A program made the translations under genes and the position numbers. A stretch of DNA of 64,000 nt from Membranipora membranacea (lineage: Eukaryota > Bryozoa > Gymnolaemata > Cheilostomatida > Membraniporidae), in contig OU612069.1 of assembly GCA_914767715.1 (NCBI GenBank), positions 21,137,387 to 21,201,386 of the forward strand. Reading direction: 5' to 3'. Position 1 is the first letter of the stretch. Every line of letters begins with the position of its first letter. A model generated the notes under the pieces. That model was not told the origin of the DNA. It saw only the letters and a program-made list of their open reading frames with translations, and made no database searches. Shown here piece by piece: positions 36,201 through 46,583 of this stretch.

Positions 36201-38273
36201 TGGATGTTCAGTTGAAGCTCATTGTATGAGAGGTGTTGGTGGGTTTAAGCACGGTTAAGGGACATAGCAAGGCTAAGAGCATGATCTGATTGGACAGCAT
36301 GACTGAACTGTACATATTCTTTTACACTGCAAGTGAAATCCCAGTTCAAAAAAGCTTTTGATTGATGCTTACAGTATCTCTCTATCAAGTTGGTCATAGA
36401 ATTATATCTCCAAATAACTAAATTCTGAAAGGAATTAGCCTGGCAACCCTGGCTAGTCCTGACCATAAATAATCTCACTATGTCTGAGTTTCATGCTATT
36501 GCTTGTCGTAGGATGTTTCTAAGGCTCTGACTCATATTTTGTATTTACAGATGAGCCGTATAAGGTGGAGATAGCTGACAGTAATCTGGTGAACACTTCA
36601 GGTGTAGGGTTAATTAGAGCTAAGATTAATAAAACAGCCACATTTACTGTAGATGTAGATAAGGCGGGAGCTGGACAGGCTACTGTCGATATTACCGGTT
36701 AGTCATAAACGCTTCTCTCTGTCATTTATAGCTGATTTTGGACATTTTCTATGTCAGATGCTTGGAGTCTTAGGCCTTCACAGATTGTGAATCAGAATGT
36801 TGTTACAAGGAGCCAGATAGATCGCCGCATGTTTCCAATATACCTGCGACATCTCAATGTATTATGTAAAGCTTATTTATGTTGTCATTGAATAAGATTC
36901 TCATCATATTTTCCAGACTCCAGTGGAGGTATTGTACCTTGTACTGTAAGACAAGTATCTGATCGTGTGTATCAAGCTGAATATATACCAGTTATACTCG
37001 GTAAGTGCTTCACTGGTAAATACTCTTCATCGATATTTACATTATCGCTTAGTTTGCATTTGGTGTTAGGAGAGACTGTACTACTGTAAATTTGTGCCTA
37101 TAGGTGCTTATACTTCTAACTAGGACCAAACATGTTCTAGGTACTGTACATGGGTAGGTGATCAAGCACTTACCCTCTTACCCTTGTTCCCCCAAATCCC
37201 TTTAGTTCTCAGTAGTGACTGTGGCATATTTGAATGTACTGTGATGTGGTGTGCTGCCGAAGATCATACAGATTAATGGACCTATTGAAATGATTACAGG
37301 AACTCACAAAGTATACGTGAAGTTTGCTGACAAGGCAGTGAGAGATTCTCCGTTTGATGTGAATGTATACAATGATCCGAGGGTTAAAATCCCTGATAAT
37401 GGGATCGTCCACAAACCTGTGATATTAGAGTGTATGTATTCACTTATTCATATATCAACTCATAGCATATTAGAAACCACTGCCTTAACAAATGTATAGA
37501 CTGTATTCAGTATTTATTGATCCATGAAAAAACCGCTGACACCAGCGAGTTTTCCAAAACGTCAACCGCAAGATATATTGTAGATTATGTACTCGGAGTT
37601 GCACTGTAGAGATGTGATAAACCGTAAGCTCAGGTTCATAAGCAGTTATTATGTGTTGGCCTTTGTTCTCGATTGTAGTGGGCACAGCAAACACGGGACG
37701 GGATGACCTGAACATGGTAGTAAGCAGAGGCCAAGGCTTGACTACCAATAAAATAAGTCATAATCTCTACAATGCAGAGTTTACTCCTGATGAAGCGGAG
37801 ATGTATAAAGTTGAGCTGGAATACACTGATCAGGCTGTAGAAGGTAGCTATTTTTGTCCAGGATGATTTAACTATAACATCTTCTACAATACAGAAAGCT
37901 TTCTCGGTTACATGTAGATATAGCTAGTATCTCAGTGCTGGAGTTTGTCACATCCAATGCTGCTGAAATCTTCTTGGCTATGATCATTCTACAACTCGGT
38001 TTTCACTTTGCTCTTTTCACAGAACTACATGATCAATATTGCTGATAGTATTTCTTAGTCTATGAAAACACAAAGAAATTGTATATCTCTTTCAAATTGG
38101 TCTTTCTTCTTCACCTGTAGCAATGAAGAGGGAGTTCATTGCCTGTAGGCAGCCCTTGGTATGTGGATGTGGTAGCCCCGCCTCCCCCACCCCCTGTGGA
38201 GGAGCCGCCACCAGAAGGACCTATATACAGTCAGGTACAGAAGAGGGCGAGCACCACAGTGACTCCAGCTTAG
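27295..38273 (+). CDS. Filamin-type actin cross-linker with three CH domains (Jitterbug-like)
   Basis: Twenty exons join without a phase break into 810 codons: 27295-27436, 27836-28003, 29237-29314, 29539-29626, 29869-29934, 30490-30596, 31310-31419, 31581-31686, 32704-32937, 33123-33196, 33285-33449, 33901-34032, 34457-34592, 35427-35513, 35652-35738, 36551-36697, 36917-37000, 37300-37431, 37679-37843, 38149-38273. CH1 (residues ~15-130) has FTNWVNQQL and KLILGLIWQYIL; CH2 (~130-230) has LMLAWLQAVIP and NWNDGKAL; CH3 (~233-335) has SEWRDGTTVCVLV and MVKPQDGHLAVMAYAA. Immunoglobulin-like filamin repeats follow, with VDTTSAGHAEF, GHYSVTFIPTGPGVH and VDVDKAGAGQA, then a proline-rich tail. Three CH domains match Drosophila Jitterbug rather than two-CH filamins. 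Junctions 29314/29539 and 33123/33196 are least certain. Expected role: actin binding and mechanical scaffolding at the cell cortex. Confidence 0.85.
28004..29236 (+). other. Filamin intron 2
   Basis: 1.2 kb, AT-rich, no recognised element or nested gene. The open frame at 28662-28988 has no coding signature. Confidence 0.6.
30756..31231. mobile_element. 476 bp MITE in filamin intron 6
   Basis: The termini TAGCCTGGGTAGGCT and the complement of AGCCTGCCCAGGCTA are inverted repeats, flanked by GTTATATA at 30748-30755 and 31232-31239. The 8 bp duplication suggests hAT. A truncated right end of the same family is at 39795-39842. Non-coding. Confidence 0.72.
31687..32703 (+). other. Filamin intron 8 (within CH3)
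   Basis: About 1 kb of AT-rich sequence splitting CH3 between its WRDG core and its C-terminal helices. Nothing else recognised. Confidence 0.6.
34711..34794. repeat. 14 bp tandem repeat, six units
   Basis: Six degenerate copies of ACATCACTAGACGG lie in tandem in filamin intron 13, directly before the TTA-flanked MITE. Confidence 0.85.
34834..35211. mobile_element. Harbinger-like MITE, 378 bp, filamin intron 13
   Basis: Imperfect terminal inverted repeats (AGGGCCTGCTATACAGGCCG at the left, complement of CGGCCCATGTAGCATGGCCA at the right) sit between TTA at 34831-34833 and TTA at 35212-35214. Length and TTA target match the 374 bp MITE at 52305-52678, and both carry internal ATTGG motifs, so they may be distant relatives of the PIF/Harbinger type. 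Confidence 0.65.
35739..36550 (+). other. Filamin intron 15
   Basis: About 0.8 kb. Open frames here (for example 36067-36258) lack splice context. No element was recognised. Confidence 0.55.
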
Positions 38274-38403
38274 TACGCCAGAGTCGGAGAGAAGAGATCG
38301 TTTGATGTCTACTCTCATCGAAAAGTTACCGTCAAAATACAATGTATGCAGTCGGATTCCAGTGAATATCAGACTCTTTTTAGAAAAAAAGGGATGATAA
38401 TAT

Positions 38404-38540
38404 AGTTTAAGCGCTCAAATGGTGGAGGGATGCTGGTAGAGACATTTCGTTATCACTTTCCCATGCACCGTTGGTTGGGAAAGTGGTTGATAATGAAATG
38501 TCTCTACCAGCATCCCGCCGACCTTCGAGCGCTTAAGCTA
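38404..38540. mobile_element. Foldback MITE, near-perfect 137 bp hairpin
   Basis: Arms of about 60 bases (AGTTTAAGCGCTC ... GGGATGCTGGTAGAGACATT) pair across a short loop TGCACCGTTGGT. It lies 130 bases after the filamin stop codon, in the expected 3' UTR or just beyond. No clear flanking duplication. Confidence 0.75.
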
Positions 38541-38649
38541 ATGATAATATGATTTGCCGCGTCCTAATTACCCTAACTTCGTAACATTGCATTGTGGGAT
38601 TCTTATTTAGATGTTGATTGGAAAACCATGAATAGAAGAGAAATAAACC

Positions 38650-38776
38650 TAAGGGTGCTGGGGGCTGGAACAATCAATTTTGAAAGCTCCCCCAATGGTA
38701 ATTGAACCCACAACTCCTGCGGCACCAATCGCCTGGCAGGGAATAGCAAAATCGCTAGCCATCTCACCATCCCCAG
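38650..38776 (-). mobile_element. tRNA-derived SINE (family A)
   Basis: Minus-strand copy of the family seen at 13711: A-box-like GATGGCTAGCG, degraded B-box GGTTCAATTACC, and the conserved GGGGGAGCTTTCAA and CCCCCAGCACCC blocks. Confidence 0.7.
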
Positions 38777-39069
38777 AAAAGAATGGGTTGATGGAGCCAA
38801 TTAGCATACCCACTATTCACTACTCAAAGTTGTGTTCTCTCGTCCCATAGCTCAGTCCACTCCACCTATATCCACCTACATCCTATCATCATCCATGTTT
38901 CATCCTATAGGCTATAGGATTGGAAAGGCATTGATTGTATAGCCTGCAAGTCTTTTGACCCATCGATGTCTTTCTGAAGCATTTGACATCAACTTGTTCG
39001 GTATTCTTGCTGCTGTCATGCTGAAGTATCACAGTGTCAGAATTCATATTATACCCTCTATATTTACAG

Positions 39070-39152
39070 ATAAGTTTGGAGCGAGTTTACCGTATGAGCT
39101 GACTGACACTTCTGATGGTGTCACTGTACCCTATACATTCTCTCATGTCGGT
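39070..39152 (+). pseudogene. Orphan filamin-repeat exon downstream of the filamin stop
   Basis: Acceptor TATTTACAG and donor GTATGT bracket a phase-1 exon reading KFGASLPYELTDTSDGVTVP followed by YTFSHVG, which fits the middle strands of a filamin repeat. With the degraded exon at 40022 it suggests a second, partly lost set of C-terminal filamin exons. It could also be an alternative 3' exon reached by splicing from GTACAG at 38236. Confidence 0.5.
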
Positions 39153-39660
39153 ATGTAACCTTAACTTAGCGAGGAGGGGAGGGAGGGAGCGTCCCTGCCC
39201 TGTAAATAGTACTCTCAGGATAATAGCCTAAGTGTTGCTACCCTCTCAGGCTATATTTTTGCAAATTTTCTAAAAATAATGTCATGCTTCCTGTTGATAC
39301 ACTTGAGAAGGGAGTTAATACTACTACGTTTTAAGATCAAAATCTTTGGTAGAAAGGCTGAACCAAATCCTGATTAATTATGTGTGATAGCTGTCATGGA
39401 TGTTTGGATGGTTTGATAGACTGTCTAATTCCATACTGATTTGTTACATCATAGGATTATCTTCATACAAAGCGCTTTATTCCAGCTATACCCAGCATAT
39501 CCACTGCCATGTGAATGCTAGTCAGATTACTTTACATTGTACTCAAGATTAAAGAATGTATATTGAACAAGTATTAATAGTTACATCATTAAGAGTTAAT
39601 ACTTATATTACTTTTGCTATTTACCATATTGACTTGGTTGTGTATTACTCACCTTCAGTC

Positions 39661-39769
39661 TAAATAAGTATCCACAATGCAATTTTTTGAAGTCAAAGCC
39701 AATCATGTGTATGATAGCATGTTCGGATTAGCGTAACTTCTAAAGATTGCATTGTGGTATTCTTATTTA
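39661..39769. mobile_element. Short MITE with TAAATAAG..ATGCAAT termini
   Basis: TAAATAAGTATCCACAATGC at the left is answered by GCATTGTGGTATTCTTATTT at the right. A right-end fragment with flanking similarity lies at about 38570-38630. Non-coding. Confidence 0.5.
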
Positions 39770-40021
39770 GATATATTTGGTTGGTAAGCCCTGAATAGTG
39801 GATGTCCCTCCACCCATCCACCCCGACAGCCTGCCCAGGCTAAGTCTGAATGAATGTATACCAGAGTGCGATTTTTCAGATGTCACAATTCAACATATAT
39901 GATAATATTTTCAGGGAGTTTCCCTGTATGAATGCTGTCAACACGTCATGGCTGGCCAAAACATAGCTTCAGTTAATGATTATACAAAGTATAATACAAT
40001 AGCCTTTGTTACATGTTTGTA

Positions 40022-40180
40022 GGGTACACAGCAAACACGGGACCGACCTGAACTCAGAATAGGATGGCGAGGTCAGAATAAGGTCACTACTAAGGAAAGA
40101 AGTCACAGTCTCTACAATGGAGCAGAGAAGTACAGTATGAGGCTGAGCTGGACTCAATCATCAGGCATTAGAAGGTAGAA
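40022..40180 (+). pseudogene. Degraded duplicate of filamin exon 19
   Basis: Starts after TTTGTAG and matches exon 37679-37843 in order: GCAAACACGGGAC, ACCTGAAC, AGTCACAGTCTCTACAATG, then the end with GGCATTAGAAGGTAG against GGCTGTAGAAGGTAG. Several small deletions destroy the frame. Confidence 0.75.
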
Positions 40181-40715
40181 TGTGAGTCTAACGCCTTATT
40201 GCTATTCAATGCCCCTTTCGGGGCCAAAGAGAATATGCTTACATTAATTAAAAACAACTCATATATTTAGCGCACCCTTGTACAAGGTAGGAGTCGGCAA
40301 GCTTAGGTAATGTATGGAGACCTCCATCAGCAGCATAGGTAGTGACCGGGATTCGAACCTGAAACTTGGATAATGAGAAGTTCGAATCCTAACCACTCCA
40401 CTACCATGCCACCTGCACTTGACTAGACACATACATTCTTTCATCATGTCATCATCCAAATTTTATCCTGTAGCGTTGGATCACTGCAATGTGGGCACAA
40501 CTTTAGTGTTTACAAAATCCAGCTTTCGAAATGTCAGAAAGCGGAACATGAGCAGATGATTTTGCAAAAACTATCCTCAACATCAAATTTAAAGCCTGCA
40601 GCCAACCGTGTTTGATGTTTGCTTGAAAGGATGAGGGCAGTGCTCATTTTTTTGACGCTCTTTGATACCCATTCAAAATAATAAAAGGTCTAAAAGTGAT
40701 TTGTAATCATTAAAT
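40181..40715. other. Spacer with a possible tRNA-like SINE head
   Basis: At 40335-40420 the minus strand has TGGTAGTGGAGTGGTTAGG followed 35 bases later by GGTTCGAATCCC, i.e. A- and B-box-like motifs of a tRNA-derived repeat. The rest shows nothing recognisable. Confidence 0.45.
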
Positions 40716-40725
40716 CTTTATTCCA

Positions 40726-41119
40726 TCAACCACGGCCTCTGTCAAACAATGGATGAAATTGTGTTTGAATTTGTATTGCGCAGAACATGAGAGGGAGGAG
40801 GAAGGAAGGAGAAATAAGAAGAGCGAGACTATACTTTGAGAACAGGCTGGAGTCTTCGTAAATCAGTTCTGAATGTTGCATATTTGTCTGTACTGGATCA
40901 TTAAATACGCCATTGATGGTCTCTGGTCTGGTTGTCAGTAATATCAGACCATTCCAGCGCTCATCTGCGGCGCTCTGAATGTACATCAGGTGTGAACAGT
41001 CTACTCTACCACTACTGATGGTCACAACAATTGATCGGTAATATTTAGGATTGTTCATCGTAATATATATAATACCTTGTATCACCAATATAATTTCAGG
41101 CTTTAATGCAATATAGGGC
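40726..41119 (-). CDS. 3' exon of an unrecognised minus-strand gene
   Basis: An open frame of about 130 codons follows the acceptor TGTAATTTCAG (ends 41120) and terminates at TGA 40726-40728. AATAAA lies only a few bases beyond (about 40717-40722), a very short 3' UTR. The sequence has YYRSIVVTISSGRVDCSHLM, RWNGLILLTTRPETINGVF and a hydrophobic tail YSLALLISPSFLLPLMFCAI that could be a membrane anchor. No family was recognised and the upstream exons were not found. It might be the end of an element-encoded protein. Confidence 0.4.
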
Positions 41120-41860
41120 CTGAAATTACAGCTACATCAAAAACGCACAAGCTGTAAATATGTCGACAGACTAACTGAAATTTGGCAGCTAGCCACATCT
41201 TGACACTATTAATCTAATCTCCGCGGTAGTATCTAACGTGTGAATCACGCACATGCAACAAACAAGGAAAACTTTGCACAAAATTTTGGCATCTGCATTG
41301 CCTGTAAACCATCGCTTGAATTTGAGATTATAGCTTTAACTTGACAGTGTTTATTTATGTATCTTCTGACTCATGATTGCAGCCACACAAACAATCTGAT
41401 GTGAATTTTATCTCTTGCTGTATACACAATTGAAATAAGATGGGGTACCAGTATTGAACCTTGTGACATTTTGTTATTTATAAATCAAGTACAATGATTT
41501 TTTGATGCTTTGCCGTAACATAGCAATGAAGATGATTATAACACTGCCCTTTTAGGGATCAGGGATAGCTCAGCACTAGAGGCATCCGACCTGGGATAAT
41601 ATTGGCGGGCCATTCACCCTAGCCAATTAATGGAGGCAGACTTGCACATGAACAAAATCTTCAGAAACTGAAGTGGGCATTACTTGGTACGAAAAGAAAC
41701 TAAATATTTAGATATCCTGGCAACACTGGAGGGATTTTATACAGCGTATGAAATCTACAGTCATATACGCTGCCAATCATACCATTGTGACATTAGATAA
41801 AACTTTCAAATGTTGGCATATAGGCCAGAAGCAGCCTAGCTCTAAGTGCTCTAAAAAAAA
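41120..41860. other. Spacer, no gene recognised
   Basis: AT-rich. At 41562-41600 GGGATAGCTCAGCACTAGAG resembles a tRNA 5' half, but no B-box follows. Confidence 0.5.
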
Positions 41861-41884
41861 ATGGCACGGACAATTTTTGATGGC

Positions 41885-42390
41885 AGGAAAAAAACAAGTG
41901 TTTCTAGGGTAAAAAAGTGTGCTGAATTCAAAAATGAGGGTGTACCCAGTTGTATCAGTCATTGTCAGCGGCAGCGTGGGAGCAAATCCGACTTTTTTTT
42001 ACAAATTCACTTCTACTAAGTGAAAATTGTGGCATTTGATACAGTCAACGGTCAACAGAGAACAAGATTAATATGCTTCTAGTGTAAAAAAGTGTGCTGA
42101 ATCCAAAAATGAGGGTGTTCCCGGTTATAGTGGTTATCATCAGCGGCAGCGTGGCAGTATATGACAGCATATCCTAAATTATTCAATAAAGAGCTTTAAG
42201 TTTGTGAAGATTTTAGTGTTCGATACAGCCAACAGAGAACGAGAATATAAATGTTTCTAGGGTAAAAAAGGGTGCTCAATTAACAAATAAGGGTGTACCC
42301 GGTTGTATCAGTCATTGTCAGCGGCAGCATCTCACAAATTTTTCACAAAATCACTTTTAGTTAGTGAAAATTGTAGTATTTTTTGTTACA
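41885..42390. repeat. Tandem repeat, about 175-183 bp period, nearly three units
   Basis: Each unit has TTTCTAGGGTAAAAAAGTGT, then ATGAGGGTGTACCCGGTTG and CATTGTCAGCGGCAGC. Units start near 41897, 42080 and 42254 and end in an AGTGAAAATTGT-type segment. The array abuts the 3' end of the minus-strand gene at 42416, so one unit edge may overlap its polyadenylation region. Confidence 0.8.
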
Positions 42391-42415
42391 GTCAACAAGA
42401 ACTTTTATTATTTGG

Positions 42416-44211
42416 TCACTCATTTTCCTCATCATCCTCGTCTCTGCCAGCCTCCTCCTCCTCCTCAACAAGACTGTTCTCTCTGAAAGCTGTATTTGCA
42501 GCTTGCTTCAAAGCAAGTGCTGTTTCGAGCCTAATAATTGAGTCATAGCTGCAAGAATGACCAAATCCATGAATAAGTTTGGCTAGCAATTTAGACCCAG
42601 TCATATGCCTCACTGTTAGGCCGATGGCTAAAGACTTAGGAGTAACAGCAGCACCTTTGGAGCTTAGCTGTACAATGTCTTGGGCTAAGCTGAGAATTTT
42701 TAGGCAAACAGAGGCATCCAAATTATAGTAGGTGTTCCAGTCACAGACCACATCAGCATGACCTGTCGTCATAGCTAGAAAATTAAATAGTGGTGGCGGA
42801 ACAAATTCGACACAGGCCTCAGCGTTAAGGTTGTCTGCAGTAGGTGGCCAGGAGATCTCGACTTATTTGGTTTGATCTATATACAAACGGAGTGAAATTG
42901 CTGCCTGATTGAGTTGATATTGATTGGATTGGGTTACACTATTGAGAGGGATTTCCTCATCACATGAGCTGGCAGTGTCGACCTCGCTCAAGAGGCTGGA
43001 TGTGTTTGTGAGTACTGATGTATCAGTCACTAAATCAGTCAAAACTGCATTGCTGCTCGTCACTATATCACCATGAGAGGGATCAGAGGCTTGATGAAAA
43101 CTAAGGCGGCCTTTTAACTCTCTCTTCAGGCGGTAGACAAAAGCTTTTCGGCTGTAAAAAGATGATATTTTTGTCTTAAAGCACAATACATGTTAGTCCG
43201 AGGAAGAAAAAGATTTTGACATAACTTTTCATATTTTTTTAATTAATCCTTATCTAACAAGGCCAAAGTTTGATCAACGCATTTGAGTGTTCTCAAAACC
43301 GCAGGTTGATAATGCTTGCACAATGCAACTTCAACCTGGGAACCCCAGTCTCGCAAGATTTTATCGCCCTGATCTCACTGGGAATTCCAGGAAATTGCAT
43401 TGTGGGATACTATTATATATAAATATATATCATAGTCTTACCTGGTCTCATCTTCTCTGTTATCTCTACGTAGTTTATTATATAAGCCAAGTAAATCAGA
43501 TACAGTGTAAGAACCCTACTCGCGCTCTATCTTTGAGCTAACCAGGTCCTCAAGTTGTCGCCATGATGCAGATCTCACAAAGCGAGCTTTTGATTTAGAT
43601 CTAAAACAATTGGTATAACAATTTTACAGCACTTCATATGAACTCATCTCTACGCCCAAGTGAACTTGTTAACAATTTTCAACGGAGGACAGCATAGGAA
43701 TGTAACACACATAATGTTGAGCCAGACAAATGACAAGTGGCAAACAGATTTCATAGTTTTTACCTGAGCTGGTTCGTAACAGTTGCGATATAATTCTTGT
43801 GGCATGCACGATGATATCTCATTTCACGGGCAACAGGATCTCCTAACTGGAAACTTGACAACAGCTTTGTGTCATTCTTGGCTTCTGCGGCAGGAAGTAA
43901 ACCCCCTAAATAGAAGGATAATATTTTTGAAAGCTGGCTCTCCCAATGATATATTATTCGTCTCCAGATAGTTATGATTGATGCAGCTTAGATCATACAA
44001 CACATGTAATTGAAAAAGTTCCCTCAATTAATCAACAATTCAACCCTACAGAGTCTGCAGAAGGCAGAATAAAACCTGAGATCATGATGTAGCAGTTTAT
44101 TGTACTTACCAGCATCTAAAGTCTCAGCTCTAGAGGTCGGTAGTTTCTTGCGGTTTTTGGTTCTGGTTCTGAAGACCTGAGTTTCTTTGGGCTCGGCAAA
44201 TTGGCTCCATC
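42416..44211 (-). pseudogene. Multi-exon minus-strand gene of a lineage-expanded family, in-frame stop
   Basis: Exons on the minus strand: 44110-44211 (partial), 43764-43905, 43520-43600 and 42416-43151, all in matching phase. Exon 43905 has PVAREMRYHRACHKNY, a His/Cys-type motif. The last exon reads through TAA at 42863-42865 in one frame into SWPPTADNLNAEACVEFVPP, IVQLSSKGAAVTPKSLAIGL and VRHMTGSKLLAKLIHGFGHS. These three blocks are known to me from large families of uncharacterised proteins repeated in coral and sponge genomes, often near transposons; I have no family name. AATAAA follows the terminal TGA within about 15 bases. The single TAA in an otherwise intact frame suggests a young pseudogene, or a short isoform ending there. 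Confidence 0.6.
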
Positions 44212-44348
44212 CTCATTCTTAAAAACAGGATATTATTAGAGCAGGGTTAATGAGTAGCAATTACAAGGGTCAATCAATCAAGACTGAAAAAAATTGAAGG
44301 CATCTCAGATTTTCCAACTATGATTTAATTCAGTGTTGTGATCATTCT

Positions 44349-44425
44349 GTGATAAATAATAGAGTTCTATCAAGGAGTAAAAGTCTTTTACTCCTTGATA
44401 GAGCTCTCTTATTTATCACAGAACT
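44349..44425. repeat. 77 bp near-perfect hairpin
   Basis: Arms of about 37 bases (TCTGTGATAAATAATAGAGT ... AAGGAGTAAAA) with almost no loop. It resembles a foldback MITE. No flanking duplication recognised. Confidence 0.75.
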
Positions 44426-44429
44426 TCAT

Positions 44430-45795
44430 TCTCAGATTCAGTTTATTCGGTAATTTTGTCAAAGACAAATTACAGTGTGTTGACTGAAAAGCTCTGTCAT
44501 ATGGTCATACATATACTGTTTAAAACTTGAATACTCTGGGGTATAAAACTGTGTAAAAAACGCGGATGTTAATGATACAAGCTGTCTGGTATAAGGCCGT
44601 ATAACAGTACCTCACACCTGTGGAGGGGCCACCTATCCCAAAGGAAAACATACAACTGTCACAGTAGTGGCCACCAATTTTAAATCGTTTGTATTCAAAA
44701 TATCATCATTGGCAGCGAGTCTACTGAAACAAAACCCATCCTGTTGCAGCAGCATTTGCCTAATTGGGATGTATGTACAGTTAGATTTTACATCACAAAC
44801 CTACAGCAGTGTTCACGATTACAAATCTATCTAGACTTTGTTGCAATGACAGTATAGTGGATCTAAACAATCCATGGCTGTCACATATCAAACCAAGCGA
44901 CTGCTGTAACCAACCCTTGGTATGCTGATCTCACCATAACCTCTAATTTAACAGTGGCTATGGGTGCATCCAAAATATCTACTGCTACCACATATACAAT
45001 CTATCAATTGCTGAAACAACGCTTGGCATGTTTATCTGATCATCACTCGCAATGGAATTTGTTGAGATGACAGCTCTGTGTGATGTGTTATTATCCTGTT
45101 ATCAGTTAATCATTATAGCAGCTGGATACTGTCTAAACAAATGATTGAAAAAATACATGTCATTGCCAAAAAATATAAATCTGCATTTTTTGGACTATGA
45201 TAAGCAATATCAGTCTGCTTGATTATGTACAGTAAGGGCCTGCTAGTAGCCTATCTTTGTATTCCAGGTTATAGATAGTGACCTTCATGCCAGTACATCA
45301 AACAATTGATTTATTCTCTAGTTATTTCATGTTTTTGGGACTATACTGTAATTTGGCAGATGACAGGTTTTTAACCACAGTGAAGTATAACTCTCGGGCA
45401 GATGAAGTGCAAAAGTTAACAGACAAGAAGCAAGTAGGAGGGACAAGTGTTGAGTAAAGAACAGGAACAGATATAAGCAGCATTGATTTGTTAAGATATT
45501 GATGTCAGGAGCTTTACAGGTAAGTGAAACATTTCTATTACTTATTGATGAAATCCTTGTGCCGGTGTAGTATTGAAAACTGCCCCCCACCGAACGCGCA
45601 AAAAACAGTCCGGGACACTGTACAATACTGTTTACCGTCCCCTCCCTATTGCAAAACTATTCCACCGCTCTATTGTCGAGTGTTCACTCTTTGCAAACTG
45701 TTCTCTTCCTTGCTTCTTTTGTCTCTAACCTTACCTACATAAGCTATCTGTCTATAGTCAAATTAAAAGTGATAATTTGACACCATCCCCTCCAG
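44430..45795. other. Spacer, no gene recognised
   Basis: AT-rich with no convincing exons on either strand. Upstream exons of the minus-strand gene at 42416-44211 could lie here, but none can be chosen by splice motifs alone. Confidence 0.45.
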
Positions 45796-45798
45796 TTT

Positions 45799-45932
45799 GG
45801 GGTTGGTGAGATGGCGCAATCGGTTAGGGCGCTTGCTTGTCACTGCCAGGTGATTAGTGCCACAGGAGTTATGTGTTTGCGTCCCACTGGGGGAGCTTTC
45901 AAGGTTGACTGTTACTTCCCCCAGCACCTCTC
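45799..45932 (+). mobile_element. tRNA-derived SINE (family A)
   Basis: Best A-box of the family in the window (ATGGCGCAATCGGTTAGGGC) but a decayed B-box. The GGGGGAGCTTTCAAGGTTGA block and a CCCCCAGCACC end are conserved. Confidence 0.75.
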
Positions 45933-46046
45933 CTAGTCAAATTAACAGCGCATAATTTGTGAAGGTGAATTTTTATGATCTAGTTAGACCAAGATGTAAT
46001 AGGTAGGTAACAGTTAAACCAACAAGTTTTACTCCTCATTGGCGTA

Positions 46047-46115
46047 CATGACAAGCTGGCAGACCCAGAAATCAGAATATATTCGTGGACAAACTCCCGA
46101 CCCGGAGTACCATTG
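46047..46115. mobile_element. Fragment of the TACATGACAAG element
   Basis: TACATGACAAGCTGGCAGAC, CCCAGAAATCAGAA and GACAAACTCCCGACCCGGA align with 26092-26155. The right end is missing. Confidence 0.6.
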
Positions 46116-46583
46116 AACAAGTGCGAAGTTGAAAATAGCGCAGTCGCGTCGTGAGGAATGCACTGAATTAGAGAGAACACAGAGCCTGTATCAAATTACC
46201 AATAGCCAAATTACCATTAGTTTCCGTCTAGAGTATTTATCCTATCTTCTGGTCTCATGTGAGCAGTGTAGACAACTCTAATAAGCCACAATGAGTTCAC
46301 AAAAACACGTCACAAAAACATTGGAGATCAATTGGTGAAAGCGATCTATCGGGCTTTTTTACTCCATTTTTTCTCAGTTCCTTTCACTCCTAATATTTGG
46401 CATACCTCTTTTCAATGTATCATAACGAATGAACATGAGAGTGACTCGAAATTCCGGATTGCTAAGCCTAATTCCTATTGTGTTTGCTGGTTAATATCAA
46501 ACCAATGCTGTGAATGTAATGTTGTTTTTAAATGATTGTAGATGTCACAGCCCAGTCAGCTATCACCGATCTGGTTATGGTAG

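Noticed and set aside
41555-41640. Possible tRNA gene (GGGATAGCTCAGCACTAGAG)
   Set aside because: There is an A-box-like start but no B-box or pairing acceptor stem, so it is at most a decayed tRNA-like fragment.
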